Assembly: GCA_916048095.2 (NCBI GenBank)
Contig: OU696589.1
Location: 3,789,448 to 3,853,447 of the forward strand
Length of the DNA stretch: 64,000 nucleotides
Direction of reading: 5' to 3'
Origin: Sacculina carcini
Lineage: Eukaryota > Arthropoda > Thecostraca > Sacculinidae
Position numbers and translations under genes: made by a program. Of the stretch, positions 24,028-37,300 are shown one piece after another (the first letter of the stretch is position 1; each line of letters opens with the position of its first letter). The notes beneath the pieces are model-generated. The model made no database searches. It saw only the letters and a program-made list of their open reading frames with translations, and had not been told where the DNA came from.

Positions 24028-27000
24028 TACATATGTGTCTCGGGTTGCAAAAGACACCTGCATTCCCGTGGGCAGATGAGAAGTGAATTCTGGCCGCTGC
24101 AGCCGGCCGCCAAGCGCCGGCCCCTCGGCTGTCGACATCAAATAGTGCACGTCGGTCACCTCCACCAACAACGACAACCACTGTGTCACGGCACCACCGA
24201 GTCCAGCGCCAGCTACAGAGGCTGAGAGCAGCAGAGTCTGCACTCCTCTCCTCTTTCCGGCCACCAGTCGATAGCCGGCGCTGTCGGCGTGTGATGACGT
24301 CACGACCAGACGAACCAAAGATGCCTGTGGCGGTGTAAATGTGAATTTAGCGAAATTGTTTGATAAAGTTATGCTACCTGGATTTTGCAGCTGATTCAAT
24401 TTTATTTTTGCGAAATTATCTCATTTATATTTGCTCGGCAGGATATTTTTTCATGTGAAAACAATTCAACGTATTTTTCGCTTTGTTGATATAAAAATAG
24501 ACAATGTATATATACACAGACACAAACAAACATACGTGCTAAACAAGGATACAGAAATCCATCAACACACATAGAATATACCCAACAAAAACGAAACGTT
24601 AGCAAATAAACACACACACACACACAAACAGGGACTTGGCTTGAAGACACTGCAAGAACGGAGGGAGAGAGGAGATTTAATAGCAGTTTTCAAGTATTTA
24701 AATGAGTATGACACAGGATTTGACATTTCGGAATACAAACAAACAGGAAACTGAAAAAACGAGATACTGCGGCGACTTGACGAAATATGGCTTCCCGTTT
24801 AGGTTGTATTACCAAGTGGAATTGTTTAAGCAATGATGTTGTGAGGGCCCCAACCATAAGTTCCTTTAAGTCGTTGCTGGACAAATGTGGCAATTGAGAC
24901 GGCACAGCTCGAGCCATGCTCATCTCCCGTAAATTCAACTCGGTGAGAACACACACACACAAACACAATACTAACATTATCACTCTTCCGGTCGTTCTCG
25001 ATGGTGTTGGCGGTCGACGATAACACAGAAGACGGGAGAAGACGCACGTCGTTCCAGCCGGGCAGAGTAGCCAGCGGCACACTCGACAGTGGCGCCATCA
25101 CGACGGAATCTCCGGCAAACACACCGGCCGGCGCGACCACAGCGAAATTGTCGTACACCTGTGACACACACACATTACATTACATTACATTAAGACATTT
25201 ATATCGCGCTTTTCACCCGAGGGTCTCCAAAGCGCTCACACACACACTCACACTCTCAAGCACAAGAGTCATAAACATACACAATCACGAACACACACTC
25301 ACCTACATACACACACAGACACACACAAAACAGACAAGTACATATACGCACACACACACACACACACACAAGTTCAGGTATATTGGGCATTTGATATAGC
25401 ACCTATAACACAAGTATCAAGGGCACAATGTATTTGTAACACACACACACACACGTTGAGAACGAGCGAGAACCAGAACACATTGCCTTCATGAAGTCCA
25501 CACTGGAGAGTAACCCAAGAAATAAATTATGTAAATTATATAAGCACGTGAATACTGTTCAGCGTATTGCGACGAAAAAATAAAGATTCCGAAATTGAAG
25601 TTGATTATTCCGAAATTGAAGTTGTAAAGGTATACTTAATGTGTTTGTTTTTGACACTTAGGGAAGGAGCTCAACGCACGGTGATATCCAGCGAGGCGTT
25701 GGTAGCAATGCCGGCGGGACAATGGTGGTTCGACAGGCCGATGTTGCCGGACAAATACGACGACGACGACGATGAAGACGGTGGTGGTGGTGACATTGTC
25801 ACTGATACACGACCACGACCCGCCTGACTAGCTACCACGTGCATCACCCAGCCGCCAGCACCAACCCCAACTCCCAACTACACATACACACACACAAACT
25901 TAAACAATCACGCATTTCAATACAACAGAGAAGAAAGCACGAGTAATATTATTACTCGTGTTATTATATCGTGTTACTATCATATTATTATATTATATTA
26001 CTGTATCGTGTTACTATCATATTATTATATTATTATTATTATAATATTTGTGTGTCATTTTTTGTTCATTAAAAAAACTTCTTGGGGTTGTTGATATTTC
26101 TCTAGTTGTCTGGCTGAGCAACCTCGAGCTGCTGAGGAAAGACACGGCACCGACCGGGTTGTTCCACAGGTCCTTGATTGATTTAATTTTGTGTTGGCGT
26201 CTGAGTTGTGTGTGCGTGTGCGTGTGTGTGTTTGTGTGTGTGTGTGCTCCGCAGTGTTCCATGATGTATGTGATGATGTTTGTTGCCCAATGACAATCTG
26301 GGCAGGTATCATCGATTGAGCCGTTCAACCTTCTCTGATAGGACACACATTTTGGGGTTAAAACCACAGATACAATCACAAATAGCAAGACACACTCACA
26401 CATACAGGAGACACACACCTGACGCAGAGGCGACTCGAGGATGAGCGTATCTTCCTCGCCGGTGCTCCATGTGACAGATACTCGCGCTCTGTCCGCCTCT
26501 GACGCCGGCTGTACAGAAAGCGGCGGCGGTGCGTCGAACACGACCGGCCGTCGCATATGATCCAGACCGTCGACGTACAACGGCTGGCGCATGCCGCGCT
26601 GCATGTGTGTCAGTGACGCCCGCAACGACACTCCGCACACGCACACCACATGTACTGTCGCCTCGGCCTGTATCGACACACAGACATACATTTTATCGTA
26701 CAATACATATTCTTTTAATTCGACTATATTTTGGAAGAGCCACTTAATTGTGGAAAAAAGTGTATGACCAAGTACAAAAACAAGCACACACACACACACA
26801 GAGACACACATACATTCAAACACAAGCGCACATACACACACAAACATACACATTTTACATTTACATTTGGATAGCATGTGTACACCTTACACCTTACGTC
26901 GTTTGTGTTGTGTGTGTGTTTTGATATGACTGCCCAATGTTTATTTATCTTCGCTTTTCCATGCATAAATATCGTTTGCTTTCGCGCGTATTTCTGTTAT

Positions 27001-27050
27001 CACGATGTATCGCCGCTGTCACTGGCCTTTGTGCCTTTGCCGGCGGTGTA

Positions 27051-27103
<53 letters not shown>

Positions 27104-30100
27104 GTTGGTTTTATGCTTGTGTGTGTGTGTGTATAGGTGCGTTGGTGATATGTTTTGGTCATGCATGGTGAGAATAACACCTGTTTTGAAATGAAGAAGG
27201 ATTAGTGGCTGTCAGCGATGTTTTCCAACCTGTCTGTCCGCTTATACCTGTATATATGTGCGTGTGGTCCTTTTGCCCATGCATCATGTTCACCTGCCGA
27301 AATGCCGATGAATGTGAACTGACCTGTCAGTGACAGTGATAATTCCGCACTTCCGCTGAATGTGTATGTATGTGTGTGTTTGTGCCCTTGTGAATATTTG
27401 TACATGTATGTGTCTGTACAATGCCGCATTGTAAATATTGTACTGTCTGCGCATCTGAGATATTGTGTAGAGATTGCGCAATATAAATGTTTCTATAAAT
27501 CAAATGAAATGTGTGTGTGTGTGTGTGTGTGTGTGTTAACTTCTATGTGTGTGTGCATGTGTGTGTGCCTTCAATGCTTGCGTGAGTGTAGTATTCTTCG
27601 TATATTGTGGTTTCTTGTTTAATGTTTTCGGCAATAGAAAGTCAATGATTGGACGATTAGTTAGGCCTGCCAACCTGCGAGAACACGACGCCGCTGTCTG
27701 TTTCGCCGTCGGTCGCACGAACATCGACCGACAGCACGCCCGGCCGCAACCCAGTCACCAGTCCGGCCGACGTCACACTGGCCGCCGGCTGCGCTGCGTC
27801 GCGCGTCGACTCGGCCGCGCTGAACACCAGCCGCACGTCGCCGGACGTGCGGCGCGGTCCGTCGACGTACGTCAACTGCAGCTGGGCGCCGACCGGCAGT
27901 GTTAAGCGAGCCGGCACGAGACGCAGCGGCTGAAACACCTCGACGTGCGCCAGCGCCTGCACATGCGACGATAACACGGCCGTGCGCGCCGTAATAGTGA
28001 CGTCTGCGGCAGCGGCGAGTCCGCGCAACAAGAAGCTCATTGGCGGCGTGGCGTCAGTATTATCAGCGCTGCCAGTCGCCTCCGTCGCCGTCAGATCGTC
28101 AGACTTGAGACGACTGCCAAAAACAAACAAACACACACGCACACAGACAGACAGACATACACACACATAGTTATTGAAGCACACAACATCAGCATCGGTA
28201 AGTGTACACTTTGTTCACAGTAGAAAAAAGGAGCCGATTTAGAAAAATCCCTCGTCAAAAAGTGAATATTCAGAGAAGAGAGTTCACCGACAACTGTCCT
28301 GAAACAAGCTGACAGCCGAATAGAAGCCAACGCCAAACAGTGTGCGAATATATGTGGAAACGAGTGGCAACAACCGGGGAAACACACATACAAAACAGCA
28401 CAAACCTGATGGTGACATCGTGCGACTGCGAGCTCAGGTTCAAATCCAGCTGCCGGCCAAAGTTTTCGGTCGGCAGCCGCCGCCGGTCCTCGCAGCCGAG
28501 CAGCCAAATTCGTGCGACAGTGCTGCCCCCTACCGCCACTCGTGGCAACACACGCAACTCGAGCGCCGTCACATCACACACCTACACACACACATACATG
28601 GGATGTGACCAAAGTGATGCGTGCGTGAATGTATGTGTGTGTGTGTGTAGCGGTAGTGTGGTATTTTGACATATTGCATACTCAAAACAAAAGTATGGAC
28701 CATTTACATTGTATTCATTTACATGCATTCCATTTACATTTTTATTGGCATGTTTCGGTCAATAAACAAACTAACAATTATGTGTGTATGTGTATGTTTT
28801 GTATTTTGACCACGTATTGCCATAAACAAACAATTTCAATACATAACATAGCACCAATTTGGCAAAAAGACCCGTCGAGCTAATGCTCATAGACGGTTAA
28901 AATATAAAAGATTAAAAAGCTAAAGGCCTCAAGTGACAGCTGCTACACGGGAAGAAACCGAAGCTTATGAACACACACAGATGTGTCCCGTGCAGCTCGC
29001 TGCCACCGCAGGACCAATCCTCTACACGCAATGACACCACAAGGACGGAAGACGTAATAGAGAGGGCCACCTCCCCAGAATGCATGACACAACACATGAC
29101 TGATATCTGGTAACATCATTTACTGCTGGGTGGACAGGGGCTGTTGGATTATAAACTTACATTTTACATGTAGAGATAGAAACTATATACACATATATGT
29201 GTGTGTCACACGGTACCTGTACGTGCACGCTGGCGGGCGGGGCGTGAGGTACACAAGTGTCATACACGCGCAACACCAGTGCGCCGGCGGTGATGGGCGC
29301 AACAGTCACACTGTTGTTGACGGCGTGATGACGCCAGTGCACCAGGCCCACATCTCCCCCGCCCTCACCGCCATCCCCACCGCCGTCGACGGTGACGTCA
29401 CGGTGGGGGGAGGAGACAATGCTGACCAGGCCGGAGCCGTGCAACAGAGCAATATGACCGACAATGTTCGGTCGATTGATCAACACAAGACGATCCACCG
29501 ATGTCTATATGCATACACACACACACACAAGCATAGACATAAACAAGCGTTGAAACATATATGCACACACATACAGGTAGACAAGTCAAGCCATCGAGAC
29601 CACCGGCGTGATAGGGGCGTCCCTGGACGGTTTCGTCAAACTCTTGGGCGGAAGAATAAGTGAGCGTTCAGGCTTCGGCAGCGAATAAGCCTGGCCGTCA
29701 TTCGTGGCAACAACGCCTTCATTGTATTATAGTGTTGTGAATATGTATAAGCGTTTGTAAATATATTTGCTTGTGTAAAAATGTAGACAAGCACACAACT
29801 ACACACTCATTCACAAGCACACAAAAACACCCAAACATACATATCATTCCGAAGTCCTACACACACACACACACACGCATGTAGATGGGCAGGTTACCTG
29901 TAGCGGCTTGACGATAGCTACGGTGAGATGAGCGTGCAGATGAGAGTTGGCAGTGGCGCGCACACTCACCTTGACCACGCCCTCAACACCGGACGCAACC
30001 AGGTCACGTACGGCTAAACACAAACACACACAAACACACAAACACATGTAAATACAAGCGCAAACATATACACACGTAAGCAGCTTTGGAGACATATATT

Positions 30101-31320
30101 GGCCAACACCAAACACTGACTTGCCACATGCATAGGCGAAGCAGCACCATCGACACTGGCGCCATCTGTCGTCGGTTTTCTCAGTACGGCCAGCGGCGAG
30201 TTGACGCCGCCACCGCCGTCAGCGTTTTTGCCGTACAACACATTCTGCACCGACCATTCAACCGGCAGCAGCGAGGCGTTGTCGAAGCGACGGCCAGACG
30301 CCGTATCGTAGAAGGCGGCGTGCAGTGTCAGCGGTCGTCCGGCCGCCTCCACTGTCACCGGACACTGCCGGCCGGCGTCATCTTGACGTACGTCAAATTG
30401 CCGGACGTCATCATCGTTGTCATCCGTCGTCGCCGCCGCCGCCGCTGACGCCAGTTCCAGCCGATCCGGCAAGGCGCACTGCACGAGAAGTGGCGCCGTT
30501 GCGACGGCCGGCTGGGGCAGTTCGCGGAGTCGAGGCAGGTTACCAACACGCACCGTGACAACAGTACCGCCTGACCAGACAACCATACGATCAATCTCAA
30601 TCGAGAATTCAATCAATATCAATCGATTATAATCGATTGAAAAATTGAATAATTATTCAATCAATGCCAATCGATTATAATCGATTGAAAAATTGAATAA
30701 TTATTCAATCAATGCCAATCGATTATAATCGATTGAAAAATTGAATAATTATTCAATCAATGCCAATCGATTACTCTCACTTCGATCACTTCGATAAATC
30801 GATCATTTTCCAGTCAATTTCGCAAAATTTCAATTTCAATTAGTAAAAATTGGAAGAAAATTGAATAAATGCCACATCAAAGCTGATAGATGCGTTGACT
30901 ATGATAATACGTATAGTTTACGAGTTAACTTCTTAAGACACAAAATACAATGCTTTCAATATATCAATGACGGACCTGCGTGGTTGGCAGGGGCGGTGCC
31001 AGGTGGCGAGAGAGTGGAGCTACACAGCACCGTCACTGTGGCCAACGCATCGCCATCAGACTGACCGCCGCCACTGTACACCGCCGACACAATGGAGACC
31101 GACACTCGCGTTCTATCAGCACTGTCCGCTACACACATTACAATACATTACAATACATGTATATTACATTAACTAGATGTTTATATAGCGCCCCGAGCCC
31201 AGAGGGTCTTTAGGGCGCTGCACACACACACACACACTGACACACACACACACATACACACGCACGCAAATTCATCAGTAAAAGCGGGTCGACGTTAAGT
31301 ACACACCACAGCGTCTGTGT

Positions 31321-31380
<60 letters not shown>

Positions 31381-34300
31381 TTCACCTGTAATTTGATGTA
31401 GTTGGCGGTCGGTGGGCCAGGCGAGAGGACCGCCCAGCACATGCACCGTCCAACTGCAGCCGGGCGCCAACAAGCCCACCACAGCTCCGTCAGCCGCATG
31501 TGTTTCCACCTCGTCGCCGTCCAGATGGCGCCGCTGTACACGCAGCCGCCTATAAAAGCCGACCACACACGACGCCCAGTCAGTCGGCGGTGCGGCGGCG
31601 GCGTCGCTGGTGGTCGCGTTGACAGCATGTGAGCGGTGGGCGGCGGGGGTAGCAGAGACAGTGGGGGCGTGGCCAAGACGCACAGTAACACGTGCATGAC
31701 CTGGTCGTGTCGAGGTGACTGCCACGTGCCGACACGCGCCCGCCACGTGCACTGCGCCGTCTGCCACGCGACACACGCACACACACACACACACACACAC
31801 AGATACAAATGCACAAGCAGAAAAGGTACAATTCAAAATGAATGGCATACCAGTGGAGATGACAACAAACTCCCGCAAAACAAATCATAAATTCCAAAGA
31901 AACCCTAAAGAAACGCAACACAATGAGCCGATATTCACAGGAAAAGAAATTCAAGCACAGCGCGAGAGAGTAGAACCGAAATAGAAGATAAACATCAAGT
32001 GCGGGTGGGTAACACAGAGAGAGAGAGAGAGTGAGAGAGATGGGGATAGAAAGAAAGAGTGAGAGAGCACCTGTTAATCGAGCCGACACGTGCTGGGACT
32101 GAGTGGACACGGACAGAGCGACCGAGCGACAGTCTGTCAGGTTGACCAGCCGGTGCTGTGTCGACTCGGAGCCAACACCGACAGTGGTGTGTTCGGCCTG
32201 CTGGTGAGCCATCAGTCCGGTAACGACCAGCGGTAGCAGCAGTGGTCGTGATGAGGCACCGCCGCCGACACCATCCTCCTCGATCAGTTCTGCCTCGCGA
32301 ACACCGCCGGCCAGCCAAGACACGCTCAACACCGGCACCACATGCACCTGACACACACACATACACACACACACAAACGTGCACATACATCATGTAGGTC
32401 AAAGAGCTGTGCTCGATGGACATTTTGTCATGTTAGTTCTACTGATTTCTATATTGTTTCATGCTAATCTTATTGTTTGTTGGCAAATATATTCTAAACA
32501 AAAACATACAAACACACACACAACTCACGTATTCAAGCAGACGAGCACACTCAAACAAACGTATCATAGTGGTGTGAAGATACACATCATTGTATATTGT
32601 GGACTCCGTGGTGTAGTGATAGCACACCCGCCTCACAAGCGGGAGGTCCGTCATTCAAACCCAGGCGGAGGAGAGTTTCTTTGGGCGAAGTTTATAATGC
32701 AACCGTCACTGTCCACCCAGCAGTAAATGGTACCAGATATCAGTCATGTGTTGTGCCATGCATTCTGGGGAGATGGTCCTGTCTAATACGTCTTTCGTCC
32801 TTGTGGCGCCATAGCGTGGAGAGGGTCTGTTCTGCGGTGACAGCGAGCTGCACGGGACACACCTGTGTGTGTGTTCATGATCTTCAGTTTCTTCCCGTGT
32901 AGCAGCTGTCACTTGAGCAGCCTTGCACCTTCAGCTCACCTCGACACTGGCGGACACACGGCGGTTGAGTTGCAGACTGACGGTGACACGGCAGAAGCTG
33001 GCGCTGTCGCACCGGCCCACCTCGTCATCGTGCGTCAGCGCGGCCGCCGGCACAGTGAGTACGCCGTGCTGGTCGACGGCCGTCGAGGCGGACAACTGAC
33101 AGCGCTGCCAGTCAATGTTCCACACCACGCCGCCGCCGCCGCCACCCGTATACTGCCAAAGCCACGTGCACACACACACATATATATAAATATATAGATA
33201 CACATGAATACTGTTCATTATGAGGATATAAGAGGTCCGCAAGGTTCAAATCCTGGTCCGGGTTGGTTTATCATACAGTATGCATTGGTTATTGGTTTAT
33301 GATACAGTAAATGGGCGCACAGCGGGTGCTAGCCTGGCTTCTAAGGAGTGCAAGGATTCCTGTGAAAAATTTAAGAAAAATATACGCTTGTCTATGCATT
33401 ATATTATTTCCTGGAAAAAAAACTTGAAGGAAATTTGATTGAACTGAAGCTGTATGAATGAATATCGAATAAAAGCTTTTTCTTAGTACATCGTTTGTAT
33501 TTTTATTATTTTCTGTGCGAACACTGAAAAATCTCAAGAACTATTACAATAGACAAATAGTACGCAACACCAACGTTAAGCTGATGCGAGTAGACGGCCG
33601 GATGCAGTGAGGGCGCGGTCACAGCCACCAGGCCGGCGTCACCGGCGCACGGCAACACTAGATGTGGCGGCCACACCGACAGTGGCGCCACCACTGTGAG
33701 AACGGCAGAAGTTGACAACTGGTGTTGTCGCGACTCCGACGAGGACAAGCGCCGTACTGAACCATCGGCCAAGCGATAGCTGACCAATGAAGCCTGTCAC
33801 ACACATAAACACACATTTATATAGTTACATACATACACTCATGCACGCAAACATATACATACATATACTCACATATACATATGAAGCTCAATATAGGACA
33901 AAAAGCAAACGCACCTCAATTACGTTCTCAATGAATGAAACATTAGTGCATGCACATTTAAAACAAATAAATATAATAACATGAATAATAACATGAACAA
34001 TAACACACACATATATATATGTAGGTGTGTGTGTGTGTGTGTGCATAGCGGAGCAAGTAATGTTTGTATCAATAGTTGTGTTTTTGTGGCGTTCGGTTCG
34101 CCACGGAGCGACACATGTAAACAGGGTGAGTTGTCTGGACCGATTGTATTTGACACAAGAGGACGAAACGAACAGGTCACACATACAGACAAACATACAC
34201 ATGACTGTAGAGGACACTGAGCTTCAGGCAGGTACCGCCAGGTGGCGCTTCTGTTCATAGTTATATTCGATGCGATAGTTCTATCTGATGAACTTATAAA

Positions 34301-37300
34301 TGGTGCTATGTGCAATTCAGTAGACAATTGGCCCTCAATAGAATTTAGGAGAAAATAACACTTAGATAGTCAATAATGATAATAATAATATACAATGATA
34401 ATAAATTAAGATAAACGTGCATAAATGAGAAATTTATTATCAAAATAAGTTACATATAACATAATTATACAATATACAGATATTATATAATAAATGGGTT
34501 AAAAATAATGTAAAATAATACGAAGCTAAGATAAACGCATATAAATAAATCAATTACAATAGAAAATAACAACAGACACACTTACCTTGACGGAAATACG
34601 ACCTATCTTCAGAGCGACACCCTCAACATAGGAACCGTTCAGTACTCGGTGATCGACAGAGAAATACTCACTGTCCACCACTATGTCGAATTGAGCGTTC
34701 TGCAAACGCCATCAAACACAGAACGATTCGTGAAATCGCTCAAGCATAAATCAAGAATTTCAAATTAGTTTAACAACTATTGAAATATCAGTGTTAATAA
34801 TTTGATATTAACAGATTATATTTATATATTATAATAATAACTTGTTTTATAATGTAAAAATTTGTCTTAAAAATAACAACCAAAAACATTTTTAAGGCTC
34901 ATGCAAGCAATACAATGAGCAAATCGGTTGCGCCTCCTGTAAATATTAGCGGTTACGTGTATGTGCCCTGATCAACAATCTATAAATAAAAAGCTTCAAC
35001 CGACAACAGTATACTGTATACTGGCAGTTATTGGCTATAGGAGACACATATAATATATTATATTATAGGAGACACATATATTGTATATAGGAGACACATA
35101 TACTATACTATATTAATTAGACACATATATTATACTTAGTACTAGCAAAAACGCATACAACATTGACAAATACAGTCTGCATTACGCCATACAAACGCAT
35201 GCAAGGCACACAAACATACACACACACACACACATACAGGCCCCACGCACATCAGACGGCCAAATCTGGTTGCCGACTTCGTCGTACAGGTGGCACTGCA
35301 GTCGCACACGGCGACCAATCACAGTGAGCCATTCGTCGGCGTGCGGCCGCGTCGCTATGGCAACGCGCGCTGGCCGCACAACAAACAGTCGCGCGATGAC
35401 GTCAGAGTCGCCAGAGTCGACGGCGGCCATGTTGGCGTCTCGCAGCGCCACCTAGCGGACAGTGCGACAAACACAAAGCAAGACAACGCAATTACGCAGT
35501 GCCAGGCGGCGGCAGCTGGAATTACGCGCAAAATACGGGCTATCTCGATGAATCACACATATAACGCAAATTTCCGGATAAAAAGTGAATACTATGAAAT
35601 GTTAAATTACAATAAAACATATTTGAAATAGCAGTAAATTACCTAATTGTAAATTAAAAGTAAAGAACAAATGTCAACTTATTACGAACTCAAAAAGCAG
35701 ATTGACTTAAACTTGATCAGAACAACAAAAAAAACTTGTTACAATTATGGACGCGAAAAAATGTTGACTGGAAAAAAAACAGGGAAAAAGTCTTGCTCAC
35801 CTCGGTATGACCCAACGTCAGTGCCCGAACGCTGTTGGTTTCAGTGGTGGCGTGTGCCAATGCCGCCACAGAAGTGTCGTTCACCGACAAATAGTACGCC
35901 GATTGGCCAATATCGATGTCTTACACCAAGCAGAACCAAACACAAGAAGTTAGTAAAAAATCAAATGCAAAATTGACTTCACGGAAAGAGTGAAAATTTA
36001 CAAATCACAATAAAATGGCTAAATAAAAATTACACTATGAAAGTACACACAATATATATTTATATTTGTATACTTAATTATGAACAATAAATGCATGGAA
36101 TCAAAATACTGAAGCCACATAATGGAAACTCAGCACAATGGAAAGACGTTTTGTCAAAAATAAACACACATATATAGACAAAATTCCTACCAAAATCACT
36201 TCACACTAGCACACCTATATCGCTAAAAACAACCAAATTAATTAAGTTTCCAGCACATTGTAGTCAAACTGATACTCTAGTCGGTGGTGTGTAGTTACAG
36301 TGTAGTCACAGTGGTGTGTAGTTACAGTGTAGTGAGTGGTGTGTAGTTACAGTGTAGTGAGTGGTGTGTAGTTACAGTGTAGTCACAGTAGTGTGTAGTT
36401 ACAGTGTAGTCGGTGGTGTGTAGTTACAGTGTAGTCGGTGGTGTGTAGTTACAGTGTAGTGAGTGGTGTGTAGTTACAGTGTAGTGAGTGGTGTGTAGTT
36501 ACAGTGTAGTGAGTGGTGTGTAGTTACAGTGTAGTGAGTGGTGTGTAGTTACAGTGTAGTGAGTGGTGTGTAGTTACAGTGTAGTCACAGTGGTGTGTAG
36601 TTACAGTGTAGTGAGTGGTGTGTAGTTACAGTGTAGTGAGTGGTGTGTAGTTACAGTGTAGTGAGTGGTGTGTAGTTACAGTGTAGTGAGTGGTGTGTAG
36701 TTACAGTGTAGTCACAGTGGTGTGTAGTTACAGTGTAGTCGGTGGTGTGTAGTTACAGTGTAGTCGGTGGTGTGTAGTTACAGTGTAGTGAGTGGTGTGT
36801 AGTTACAGTGTAGTCGGTGGTGTGTAGTTACAGTGTAGTCACAGTAGTGTGTAGTTACAGTGTAGTCGGTGGTGTGTAGTTACAGTGTAGTCGGTGGTGT
36901 GTAGTTACAGTGTAGTCACAGTGGTGTGTAGTTACAGTGTAGTCGGTGGTGTGTAGTTACAGTGTAGTCGGTGGTGTGTAGTTACAGTGTAGTGAGTGGT
37001 GTGTAGTTACAGTGTAGTCGGTGGTGTGTAGTTAAAGTGTAGTCACAGTGTTGTGTAGTTACAGTGTAGTTAGTGGTGTGTAGTTACAGTGTAGTTACAG
37101 TGGTGTGTAGTTACAGTGTAGTCGGTGGTGTGTAGTTACAGTGTAGTCACAGTGGTGTGTAGTTACAGTGTAGTGAGTGATGTGTAGTTACAGTGTAGTC
37201 GGTGTGTAGTTACAGTGTAGTCACAGTAGTGTGTAGTTACAGTGTAGTCGGTGGTGTGTAGTTACAGTGTAGTTAGTGGTGTGTAGTTACAGTGTAGTTA

